A stretch of DNA of 64,000 nucleotides from Sipunculus nudus (taxonomy: Eukaryota > Annelida > Sipuncula > Golfingiida > Sipunculidae). The notes under the pieces were generated by a model, which made no database searches, was not told the DNA's origin, and was given only the letters and a program-made list of their open reading frames with translations. This document shows positions 46,355-57,660 of the stretch, piece by piece. Made by a program: the position numbers and the translations under genes. The stretch covers positions 44,829,676 to 44,893,675 of the forward strand of contig CM049311.1 of NCBI GenBank assembly GCA_026874595.1, written 5' to 3'. Position 1 is the first letter of the stretch. Every line of letters begins with the position of its first letter.

Positions 46355-48950
46355 CCTCTGACCTTGACCTTTGACCTCATGACCCCAAAATCAATTCGGG
46401 TCTTGCTTTTCCAATGGGTCAAATACAAGTCAAGTTTGAAATCCATACATCAATAAAAGAAGGAATTATCATTCAGAAAATAAATTTTGGACAGATGGCT
46501 CCTGTGACCTTCACCTTTGACCTTGTGACCTCAAAATTGATAGGGTTCTTCCTCTCTTGGCAGGTGAACTATATGTGCAAGATGAAAGATCTGAGATGAA
46601 ATGTTTGGCTGAAAATGCATCCACATCTTTTTAAAGATGTGTCCTGTGACCTTGACCTTTGACTTCCTGACCCCAAAATCAATTTGGGTCTTTCTTTTCC
46701 AATGGGACATATACAAGTCAAGATTGAAATCCCTACATCAATAAAAGCAGGAATTATCATTCAGAAACTAATTTTTGGACAGATGGCTCCTGTGACCTTC
46801 ACCTTTGACCTTGTGACCTCAAAATTGATAGGGGTCTTCCACTCTTGGCAGGTGAACTATATGTGCAAGATGAAAGATATGAGATGAATTGTTTGGCTGA
46901 AAATGCATCCACAATCTTTTCAAGAGGTTTCCTGTGACCTTGACCTTTGACCTCATGACCCAGAAATCAATTCCGGTCTTACTTTTCCAATGGGTCAAAT
47001 ACAAGTCAAGTTTGAAATCCATACATCAATAAAAGAAGGAATTATCATTCAGAAAATAAATTTTGGACAGATGGCTCCTGTGACCTTCACCTTTGACCTT
47101 GTGACCTCAAAATTGATAGGGTTCTTCCTCTCTTGGCAGGTGAACTATATGTGCAAGATGAAAGATCTGAGATGAAATGTTTGGCTGAAAATGCATCCAC
47201 ATCTTTTTAAAGATGTGTCCTGTGACCTTGACCTTTGACTTCCTGACCCCAAAATCAATTTGGGTCTTTCTTTTCCAATGGGACATATACAAGTCAAGAT
47301 TGAAATCCATACATCAATAAAAGCAGGAATTATCATTCAGAAACTAATTTTTGGACAGATCTCTCCTGTGACCTTCACCTTTGACCTTGTGACCTCAAAA
47401 TTGATAGGGGTCTTCCACTCTTGGCAGGTGAACTTTATGTGCAAGATGAAAGATCTGAGATGAAATGTTTGGCTGAAAATGCATCCACATCTTTTTAAAG
47501 ATGTGTCCTGTGACCTTGACCTTTGACTTCCTGACCCCAAAATCAATTTGGGTCTTTCTTTTCCAATGGGACATATACAAGTCAAGATTGAAATCCATAC
47601 ATCAATAAAAGCAGGAATTATCATTCAGAAACTAATTTTTGGACAGATCTCTCCTGTGACCTTCACCTTTGACCTTGTGACCTCAAAATTGATAGGGGTC
47701 TTCCACTCTTGGCAGGTGAACTATATGTGCAAGATGAAAGATATGAGATGAATTGTTTGGCTGAAAATGCATCCACAATCTTTTCAAGAGGTTTCCTGTG
47801 ACCTTGACCTTTGACCTCATGACCCAGAAATCAATTCCGGTCTTACTTTTCCAATGGGTCAAATACAAGTCAAGTTTGAAATTCATACATCAATAAAAGA
47901 AGGAATTATCATTCAGAAAATAAATTTTGGACAGATGGCTCCTGTCACCTTCACCTTTGACCTTGTGACCTCAAAATTGATAGGGTTCTTCCTCTCTTGG
48001 CAGGTGAACTATATGTGCAAGATGAAAGATCTGAGATGAAATGTTTGGCTGAAAATGCATCCACATCTTTTTAAAGATGTGTCCTGTGACCTTGACCTTT
48101 GACTTCATGACCCCAAAATCAATTTGGGTCTTTCTTTTCCAATGGGTCAAATACAAGTCAAGTTTGAAATCCATACATCAATAAAAGAAGGAATTATCTT
48201 TCAGAAACTAAATTTTGGACAGAATGCTCCTGTGACCTTCACCTTTGACCTTGTGACCTCAAAACTGATAGGGGTCTTCCTCTTTTGGCAGGTGAACTAT
48301 ATGTGCAAGATGAAAGATCTGAGATGAAATGTTTGGCTGAAAATGCATCCACAATCTTTTTAAAGATGTGTCCTGTGACCTTGACCTTTGACCTCATGAC
48401 CCAAAATCAATTTGGGTCTTGCTTTTCCAATGGGACATATACAAGTCCAGTTTGAAATCCATACATCAATAAAAGCAGGAATTATCATCAAGGAACTAAT
48501 TTTTGGACAGATGGCTCCTGTGACCTTCACCTTTGACCTTGTGACCTCAAAACTGATAGGGTTCTTCCTCTATTGGCAGATGACTTATATGTGCTAGATG
48601 AAAGGTCTGAGATGAAATGTCTGGCTGAAAATGCATCCACAATCTTTTTAAAGATGTGTCCTGTGACCTTGACCTTTGACCTCATGACCCCAAAATCAAT
48701 TGGAGTCTTGCTTTTTAAATGGGACATAAATAAGTCAAATTTGAAATCAATACATCAATAAAAGCAGGAATTATCATCCAGAAACTAATTTTTGGACAGA
48801 TAGCTCCTGTGGCCTTGACCTTTGACCTTGTGACCCCAAAATTTATATGGATCATCCACTATTGGCAAGTGAGCTATATATTCAAGATGGAAGACCTGGG
48901 ATGATCGTTTGGCTTATAAATGCATCCACAGTATCTTTTAAAATGCCAGT
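46355..48950 (+). repeat. 288-bp satellite array, about nine units
   Basis: CCTGTGACCTTGACCTTTGA begins at 46643, 46931, 47219, 47507, 47795, 48083, 48372 and 48660, so the period is 288 bp almost without variation. Because 288 is divisible by 3, the same reading frames recur on both strands and mimic a repeated protein. Each unit has a TGACCTTGACCTTTGACCT cluster and a TTCACCTTTGACCTTGTGAC cluster. Variant units alternate (the TTTTCAAGAGGTTTCC type at 46915 and 47779), which indicates a higher-order repeat of 864 bp. Confidence 0.9.
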
Positions 48951-49287
48951 CCAGTGACCTTGACCTTTGACCTCATGACCCTAGAACCTATAGGGTTCTT
49001 ACTTTAGTGGTGGGCCATACATAAGTCATGTTTGAAATCCATATGTCTATCAACACTGGAGATATCATAAGAGGTGTGTGTTTTTCACCATATATGGCAA
49101 TATTCAAGGTCAAGGCCACTATCATGGGAAAGGTCATGACCCCAATTTAAATTAACATCATCCCATAACCCATACCTATGTATATGCATAATATAAAAGA
49201 AATCTGTCCATTAGTTTTTGACTTATAATGCTCACAGTACTGTAAGGTGGCAATTTTGGGGGTATTAAACGGCACGAAAACAAGTAA

Positions 49288-51320
49288 AGAACTAGACATT
49301 TCTTGGCACCACGGTTGCCAGAGTATCCCCAGACATAGAAGGCCCCCCCCCCCCCTACAAGAATAGACCCCCATTTTTAGCAGCATATACTGACACTTGG
49401 CATATTTATTGTTTCTTCCATCTAACAATCCACAATCTTGTTGAAGATGTTGGTCCTGTGACCTTGATCTTTTTAAAGATGTGTCCTGTGACCTTGACCT
49501 TTGACCTCATGACCCCAAAATCAATTTGGGTCTTGCTTTTCCAATGGGACATATGCAAGTCAAGTTTGAAATCTATACATCAATAAAGCAGGAATTATAA
49601 TCCAGAAACTAATTTTTGGACAGATGGCTCCTGTGACCTTCACCTATGACCTTGTGACCTCAAAATTGATAGTGTTCTTCCTCTCTTGGCAGGAGAACTA
49701 TATGTGCAAGATGAAAGATCTGAGATGAAATGTTTGGCTGAAAATGCATCCACATCTTTTTTAAGATGTGTCCTGTGACCTTGACCTTTGACCTCATGAC
49801 CCAGAAATCAATTCGGGTCTTGCTTTTCCAATGGGTCAAATACAAGTCAAGTTTGAAATCCATACATCAATAAAAAAGGATTATCTTCCAGAAACTAATT
49901 TTTGGACAGATGGCTCCTGTGACCTTCACCTTTGACCTTGTGACCTCACAATTGATAGGGTTCTTCCTCTTTTGGCAGGTGAACTATATGTGCAAGATGA
50001 AAGATCTGAGATGATATGTTTGGCTGAAAATGCATCCACATCTTTTAAAAGATGTGTCCTGTGACCTTGACCTTTGACCTCATGACCCCAAAATCAATTT
50101 GGGTCTTGCTTTTCCAATGGGACATATATAAGTCAAGTTTGAAATCCGTACATCAATAAAAGCAGGAATCATCATCCAGAAACTAATTATTTGAACAGAT
50201 GGCTCCTGTGACCTTCACCTTTGACCTTGTGACCTTGAAATTGATAGGGGTCTTTCACTCTTGGCAGATGAACTATATGTGCAAGATGTAAGATCTGAGA
50301 TGAATTGTTTGGCTGAAAATTCATCCACAATCTTTTTAAAGAGGTTTCCTGTGACCTTGACCTTTGACCTCATGACCCCAAATTCAATTCCAGTCTTGCT
50401 TTTCCGATGAGTCAAATACTTGTCAAGTTTGAAATCCATACATCAATAAAAGAAGGAATTATCATCCAGAAACTAATTTTTTGACAGATGGCTCCTGTGA
50501 CCTTCACCTTTGACCTTCTGAACCCAAAATTTATATGGATCATCCACTATTGGCAAGTGAGCTATATATTTAAGATGGAAGACCTGGGATGAAAGTTTGG
50601 CTTTAAATGCATCCACAGTATCTTTTAAAATGCCAGTCCAGTAACCTTGACCTTTGACCTCATGACCCTAGAACCTATAGGGTTCTTACTTTAGTGGTGG
50701 GCCATACATAAGTCATGTTTGAAATCCATATGGCAATCAACACTGGAGATATCATAAGAGGTGTGTGATTTTCACCATATATGGCAATATTCAAGGTCAA
50801 GGCCACTATCATATTATCATATTATCCAATTTAAATAAGCATCATCCCATAACCCATACCTATGTATATGCATAATATAAAAGAAATCTGTCCATTAGTT
50901 TTTGACTTATAATGCTAACAGTACTGTAAGGTGGCAATTTTGGGGGTATTAAACGGCACGAAAACAAGTAAAGAATAATAGGTGGCGCCACCAAATTCTG
51001 GAACATGACAACCCTATCCATGATCTTCCATCAAGTTGATTTTGGGATAAATCCATGCAAGATTTCTTGAGATATTAAAGAATTTGTGTGATTTTCCCCA
51101 AAATTGGACCTATTCAAGGTCAAGGACACTCTCCTAGTAAAGGTCATGACCTCATTTTAAATAGGCGTCGTCCTCTTACCCATATCTATACATATACTAA
51201 GTTTGGTAAAGTTCCGTGAAATATTTTTTGGGTTATCGTGCCAACAAGATTTATATGCGGCGGCGGCGGCGGCGGGACCGGTATGAAAACATAGTATCCC
51301 CCGACTTTGTCTGGGGATAC
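49288..51320 (+). mobile_element. Second GTATCC-type element inside the composite
   Basis: The left end GAACTAGACATTTCTTGGCA begins at about 49290, GTATCCCCAGACA is at 49323-49335, and the right hairpin ends at 51320. The body has about four 288-bp-related units and then the CAGTACTGTAAGGTGGCAAT block shared with 30.4-31.5 kb and 49200-49260. Confidence 0.65.
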
Positions 51321-51682
51321 AATAATAGGTGGCGCCACCAGTTTCTGGAACATGACAACCCTATCTATAATCTTCCATCAACTTGATTTTGGAATAAATC
51401 CATGCAAGATTTCCTGAGATATTAAAGAATTTGTGTGATTTTCCCCAAAATTGGACCTATTCAAGGTCAAAGACACTCTCCTAGTAAAGGTCATGACCTC
51501 ATTTTAAATAGGCGTCATCCTCTAACCCATATCTATACATATACCAAGTTTGGTACAGTTCCTTGAAATATTTTTTGGGTTATCGTGCCAACAAGATTTA
51601 TATGAGGTGGCGTCGGCGGCGGTGGCGGCGGCGGGGGGACAGGTATGAAAACATAGTATCCCCGGACTTTGTCTGGGGATAC

Positions 51683-51945
51683 AATTATCATCTTGTTTAT
51701 GCACCATCTGGTGGGGGGGTGGGGGTGTGGGGGGGGGGGGGGAGTGCAGGGCAGAGGGGAAGCCTGCTGGTAGTGGCCAAGCTGAGCCAAGGCAAGCTGC
51801 CTGGGGTGAGTTACATAAGGCCATCCTTAAAAAAAAATTCTCTGTTGGGGCTAACCCGGCCGGTCGAGTTTTTTGGCTGCGGCTGAAATTTTTTTTTGGA
51901 CATATCTGCAAATTAATATTTTTTTGTATGAACTCCTGCAAGCGC
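51683..51945. repeat. G-rich tract and a dispersed segment shared inverted with ~59080-59160
   Basis: G-runs separated by single T or GTG (about 51711-51742) could form G-quadruplex. The following AAGGCCATCCTTAAAAAAAA, GTTGGGGCTAACCC segment occurs in reverse complement at about 59100-59150. No gene is present; long frames here are low-complexity. Confidence 0.55.
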
Positions 51946-52289
51946 GCCTGGGCCCGTAAAAATCTGCCTTCAAGTAGTAGAAAAATAGCCCTTCTATTAC
52001 ATTCTTAGATGCCCTTAATTTCCATAATGAAAAGTATTACCTGACGTTGCCGGTCGTTTACTTTGAGCCTTAAAAATTAGTCAGGTTGTGCCTATATATA
52101 CGTGGAACGATCGTTATACTCGTGCGCGAGAGAAGAAAAACCGCCGGGAAACCGCCATCAAATTTTGTTATTCTGGCGAAACAGGCCAATAAAAATATTG
52201 AGCAATTAGAAATGGTTCTTATTTGATTACAAAAAAATCTTACGCTTATCGCTGTTGCATTAAATGAAAGTTCTCTCGACATTCATACT
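51946..52289. other. Unassigned low-repeat sequence
   Basis: No exon, repeat or RNA gene is recognised on either strand. Confidence 0.4.
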
Positions 52290-52560
52290 GTCAACCGACC
52301 AATGTTGGCATTTAAACCATGTGACTCGTCGATTTGCATAAACGCGTGCCTGGAACACGCAGACGTTCTTGTGATTGGCGGAGCAATCACGTGTCACAGC
52401 CAGAGAGCCAATAAGAGGTTCGTAGTAAAAGTTCAACCCATGTGACTTCATTCAGGACTATTTTGGCGGGAAAATGTTCACTGCCATCGGGTCGCTTACG
52501 TTGGTTTTAATTTTTCAGCCACAGTCACGGTCGCACCGTGAGTAGCCTATATAAAGCAAA
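52290..52560 (+). promoter_or_regulatory. Promoter-like motif cluster
   Basis: Within 270 bp there are CCAAT boxes (52299-52303, reverse 52374-52378, 52408-52412) and an octamer ATTTGCAT (52332-52339). There is also an E-box CACGTG (52388-52393), a near-ideal E2F site TTTTGGCGGGAAAA (52461-52474) and a TATA box TATATAAA (52548-52555). Order and spacing are like a cell-cycle-regulated pol II promoter. No coding exon was recognised downstream, so the target is unknown. It could be a chance cluster or belong to a distant first exon. Confidence 0.4.
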
Positions 52561-52947
52561 TGACGCTGGCCTATTAAATGGAACCTGCAAATGACGATGT
52601 GTAACCCACAATCTCCACAAATCAGATGTTTGGTATTACAAGAACTGCGTCATTTTAATAGTTCTGTGGCGATCATGACAGGGTTTTGCGACCACAGCTA
52701 TCAGAACACGCATAAAATTTTAGCAAACGTCTTTTTTGGTTGTGTTTCTTTTTAACTGCCTTTGTTAAATTATTTCATTTTATTAAATGCCTTTAAAACA
52801 AACAGATATTTTCTGACCGTACGGCATTACTTGTTTAGACGTAGACAAGATAGAGATAAACATTGCTTGCTCAGTCATTAATTACAGAAAAAAAAAAATG
52901 TACAGCATTACTTCCATTAGGCACCCTGCCTCTCACTGATTTTTGTT
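52561..52947. other. Unassigned sequence downstream of the motif cluster
   Basis: No open frame with a recognised product is present. If the cluster upstream is a promoter, a non-coding first exon would lie here. Confidence 0.35.
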
Positions 52948-53105
52948 GCTTGCCGGAAGATTTCCGGCAAGCATGTTGGTCAGTTGCGTATGTCCATTTG
53001 TCTGTTTGTTTTTTTGTTTATTGCTTGCCGGAATCAAAGATTTCGGCAAGCATATTACTCAGTTGCGTATGTCTGTTTGTCTGTCTGTCTGTTTGTTTGT
53101 CTGCA

Positions 53106-55344
53106 CTCTCCTGGCCACAATTTTGCCACAATCACCTTGAAACTTACAGGGATGATGAAAAACATAATTTCTAGGTGCCCTATTGTTTTTGGTTAAAAAA
53201 GGTCAAAGGTCAAGGTCAAGGTCGTCAAAAATTCTCAAAACGGTTTTTTCTTGATATCTTTGTGACTATTAGTCGTATCTACTTCAACAATAGCTCATTT
53301 TAATCGTCATTCCAAGGCCTGTCATCTGGTGTGTAGCTGACTCAAATTTGCCGTAACCATGGTTACAAATTTTGGGGGAATAGTCATGATATTCGAATAT
53401 AAGGGGTCTTATTTTTCTAACTTTGTCAGTTTTAAAGCTAGTGTGATCTAGTTTTTTGCATCAGGTAGCATTCAACTAGTACTACAAGATTTTATTACAA
53501 GTCTTGCAGTATCTCGTAAAATATCTCGTGAATAGAGATATTTCGAGATTTCATTCATCTTGCACCAAAGGCCACATTATTGCAGGAATCTTTTTGAAAC
53601 TGACATATCATAAGTCCTACACTAGTATCTCGAAATGGTTTTTTCATTTTTTGAATATGGCTGCTAGGGGGCGCTGCACACGAACCTCACACACATATCA
53701 TTACATTGGCCATATCTCTAAAACCCAAAGCCTCAATTACATAAACTATAGCTTATTTTTTCCCTCTGAGTCTTCTCCATAAACTGATGATGTCATCTGG
53801 TCTCAATGTTGTGTCACTTTGTCATTGTGTCCGTCTGTTTGTCAGTTGTCCTGAAATTCGCCTGCTTGCTCTTGCGTCTCACATATAGCATTCTACAGGC
53901 TACAGTTTTGAAAGAATCCTTTTGAAACTATTACATCTTAAGTCTTACACTAATATCTCGAAACCAATTTTTCATTTTCCGGATATTGCCGCTAGGGGGC
54001 GCTGAACTCGAACCTCTCCCAACATATCATGCTTTGGCAATATCTCCAAAACTATAAACCTCAGTTACATAGACTGTAGATTTTTTCTTCCTTTGAGTCG
54101 TCTCCATAATCTGGAGTAGTCATCTGGACTCAGTCTTGAGTCACTTTGTCAGTGTGTCCGTCTGTTTGTCAGTTGTCCTCAAATTCGCCTACTTGCTGGT
54201 TCTTGTTTGTTTGTTTGTTTGTCACCACTCTCCTGGCCACAATTTTGCCACAATAACCTTGAAACTTACAGGGATGTTGGAAAACATAATTTCTAGGTGC
54301 CCTATTGTTTTTGGTTAAAGTAGGTCAAAGGTCAAGGTCAAGGTCGTCAAAACTTCTCAAAACTTTTTTTCTTCATATCTTTGTGACTATTAGTCGTATC
54401 TACTTCAACAATAGCTCATTTTAATCGTCATTCCAAGGCCTGTCATCTGGTGTGTAGCTGACTCAAATTTGCCGTAACCATGGTTACAATTTTTTGGGGA
54501 AAAGTCATGATATTCGAAAATAAGGGATCTTATTTTTCTAACTTTGTCAGTTTTAAAGCTAGAGTGATCTAGTTTCTTGCATCAGGTAGCTCTCAAATAG
54601 TACTACAAGATTTTATTACAAGTCTTGCAGTATCTCGTAAAATTTCTCGTGAATAGAGATATTTCGAGATTTCATTCATCTTGCGCCAACGGCCACATTA
54701 TTGCAGGAATCTTTTTGAAACTGACATATCATAAGTCCTACACTAGTATCTCGAAATTGTTTTTTCATTTTTTGAATATGGCTGCTAGGGGGCGCTGCAC
54801 ACGACCCTCACACAGATATCATTACATTGGCCATATCTCTAAAACCCAAAGCCTCAATTACATAAACTATAGCTTATTTTCTTCCTCTGAGTTTTCTCCA
54901 TAACCTAGTGTAGTCATCTGGTCACAATTTTGTGACACTTTTTCAGTGTGTCTGTCTGTTTGTCAGTTGTCCTCAAATTCGCCTGCTTGCTCTTGCGTCT
55001 CACATATAGCATTCTAAAGGGCACAGTTTTGAAAGAATCCTTTTGAAACTATTACATCTTAAGTCTTACACTAATATCTCGAAACCAATTTTTCATTTTC
55101 CGGATATGGCCGCTAGGGGGCGCTGAATTCGAACCTCTCCCAACATATCATGCTTTGGCAATATCTCCAAAACTATAAACCTCAGTTACATAAACTGTAG
55201 CTTTTTTCTTCCTTTGAGTCTTCTCCATAACCTGGAAAAGTCATCTGGACTCAATTTTGAGTCACTTTGTCAGTGTTTTCGTCTGTTTGTCAGTTGTCCT
55301 CAAATTCGCCTGCTTGTTGGCTCTTGCGTCTCACATATAGCATT
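53106..55344 (+). repeat. 1,121-bp tandem duplication
   Basis: CTCTCCTGGCCACAATTTTG starts at about 53106 and 54227, with collinear high identity afterward (TTTTGGTTAAA, AGGTCAAAGGTCAAGGTCAA, TTGCCGTAACCATGGTTACA). A more diverged third copy of the start lies at about 56160. Confidence 0.8.
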
Positions 55345-55870
55345 CTGTAGGCCACAGTTTTGACGGAATCCTTTTGAAACTATTACATCTTATGTCTTAC
55401 ACTAATATCTAGAAATAAATTTTTCATTTTCCGGATATGGCTACTAGTGGGCGCTGCACATGACTCTCACACACATACCATTGTATTGGCCATTACTCTA
55501 CACCCAAAGCCTCAGTTACATAAGCTATAGCTTATTTTCTTCCTTTGAGTCTTCTCCATAACCTGATTAAGGCATCTGGTTTCTATCTTCTGTCATTTGT
55601 CAGTGTGTCCATCTGTTTGTCCGTTGTCCTCAAAGTCGCCTGCTTGCTGGTTCTTACGCCTTACATAGAGCATTCTACAGGCCACAGCTTTGACGGAATC
55701 CTTTTGAAACTGAGACATCTCATGTCATACACTAATAATACGAAACGCATTTGTCGTCTTCGGAATATGTCTGCTAGAGGGCGCTACAGTCGAGCCTCCC
55801 AAGTATATCATTAATTCGCCATACCTCGTAAACTATAAATCTAAATTACATAAATTATAACTCATATTCT
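53650..55870 (+). repeat. ~329-bp sub-repeat with CTCF-like motif
   Basis: Six units carry CCGCTAGGGGGCGCTG or a close variant at 53659-53678, 53988-54006, 54780-54798, 55108-55127, 55439-55458 and 55769-55788. Spacings are 328-331 bp except across the duplication junction. Each is followed by CTTCCTTTGAGTCTTCTCCA-type sequence. Confidence 0.8.
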
Positions 55871-56469
55871 TCCTTTGTATCTTCTCAATAACTAGCTTAT
55901 GTCATCTGGTGTCAATCTTGTCTCACAAAGTCAGTATGTCTGTCTGTTCGTCTTTTGTTGTCAGCTTTGTCTGCTTGCCTGTTCTTTTGTCTCATATGTC
56001 ATTCTACGGGCCACATATTCTCAGCAATGTCTCTGAGAGTCATTCCATTATTTGAAAACCGACAATATGTTCTGTCTGTCCGTCTGTGTTTCACTTCCGA
56101 ATTCCGGCAAGCGTTCGACCTATGGTCGTCTAGTTTGTTTTTTTGTGTGTTTGTCTGCGCTCTCCTGGCTACAATTTTGCAGCAATCGACATGACCCTTA
56201 CAGGGTTGATTGACAACCGAACACCCTGGAACCCTATTGTTTTTGGTCAACATTGCTCCAAGGTCAAGGGTCAAGGTCACGACAGGTGTGGTTAACGGTT
56301 TTTGCACTATAACTTCGCCATAAATAGGCTTATCCACTTCTGCAATAGCTCATTTTTTTCGTCATCACCTGGCCTTTCTTTTGATATGTAGCTTACTTAA
56401 ATTTGCCGTTACCATGGTTACATTTTTTGGGCAAAAATCATGGAAATTGGAAATAACACGACCATTTTT

Positions 56470-57660
56470 TTGTAACTTTGTCAGTTTTTAAGCTAGGCAG
56501 ATCTAGTTTTCGGCATTTTGTTCCACATTACCAGCTTGACACGACAGAACTGAAAGTCACGCAAAATCTCGCGCCATATCTCGTCAAACGAGAAAAAGCG
56601 AGACTTCGCGGAAATGCCTATAACTCGGCGACTTTTACAGCTAGACAGGTCTGGTTTTCGGCATTTCGTTCCACCAAACAAGCTTGACACGACAGAGCTG
56701 CAAGACAAGCCAAATCTCGCACCGTATCTCGTCAAACGAGAAAACACGAAATTTCACGGAAATGCTTATAACTCGGCCAGTTTTACAGCTAGACACGTCT
56801 GGTTTCCGGCATTTCCTTCCACATGACCAGCTTGACACGATAGATGTGCAGGTCAGGCCAAATCTCGCACCCTATCTCGTCAAACGAGAAAACACGAGAT
56901 TTCACGGAAATGCTTATAACTCGGCGAGTTTTACAGCTAGACAGGTCTAGTTTTCGGCATTTTCTTTCACATGACCTGCTGGACATGACAGAACTGAAAG
57001 TCAGACCGAATGTCGCACCGTATCTCGTCAAACGAGAAAACATGAGATATCACGGCATTGGTTATAACTCGGCTAATTTTACAGATAGACACGTCTGGTT
57101 TTCGGCATTTTGTTCCACTAGACCAGCTTGACACGACAGACATGCATGTCAGGCAAAATCTCGCACCGTATCCCGTCAAACGAGAAAACACAACATTTCA
57201 CGGAACTGCAGCTAGACAGGTCTAGTTTTCGGCATTTAGTTCCACATGACCCGCTAGACATGACAGAACTCCAAGCCAGGCACAATCTCGCACCGTATCT
57301 CGTCAAACGAGAAAACACGAGATTTCACCAAAATGCTTTTAACTCGGCGATTTTTACAGGTACGAAGGTCTAGTTTTCGGCATTGTGTCACATATGAACT
57401 GCTTTATTAGATAAAGCCATAAGTCTGCCCAAATCTCGCACCATATCTTGTGCAACGTGAACAAACGAGATGTCACTGAAATGCTTATAACTCGGCGCCT
57501 TTTACAACAAAGTAGTTCTAGTTTTCGGCATTTTGTCACATATGACCAGCTCGACATGACAAACCTGAAAACGTCTCACTGCTTCTTGTCAAACGAGATT
57601 AACGGGATTTCATGAAAAAATTTGAACTTGGTCCCTTTTACACTAGAAAGATATGCAGCT
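56470..57660 (+). repeat. 148-bp tandem array, about eight units
   Basis: CGGCATTT begins at 56511, 56659, 56807, 56955, 57103, 57230, 57378 and 57526: 148 bp apart, except one unit of 127 bp with a 21-bp deletion. Each unit has the short dyad TCTCGTCAAACGAGA. The overlapping frames on both strands are translations of this array. Confidence 0.9.

Larger units (their letters stand above)
45878..51682 (+). mobile_element. Composite GTATCC-type element(s) with a large satellite core
   Basis: Two left ends (TTTCTTGGCACTGCAGGTGC, GTATCCCCAGACA at 45906-45918; and the same at 49323-49335) face two right-end hairpins (GTATCCCCCGAC / GTCTGGGGATAC at 51294-51320; GTATCCCCGGAC / GTCTGGGGATAC at 51656-51682). 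So at least one element has been duplicated or inserted in another. The last ~350 bp (50975-51320) are tandemly repeated at 51322-51682. (CGG)n patches precede both right ends (51257-51275, 51611-51634). Frames here are repeat translations. No transposase is seen. Confidence 0.7.

Noticed and set aside
46243-48761. Series of similar 61-97-residue frames on both strands (GQIQVKFEIHTSIK... and its complement)
   Set aside because: A 288-bp unit, divisible by three, keeps frames in register. Both strands are open at once and there is no start context or known domain.
51522-51941. 139-residue minus-strand frame rich in proline
   Set aside because: It is low-complexity translation of the G-rich tract and CGG patch, overlapping an element terminus.
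55999-56337. 112-residue minus-strand frame
   Set aside because: It lies across the internal TTCCGGCAAGC terminus of a repeat element. It has no recognisable domain.
56478-57557. Overlapping 65-95-residue frames on both strands
   Set aside because: They are translations of the 148-bp tandem array, shifting frame from unit to unit.
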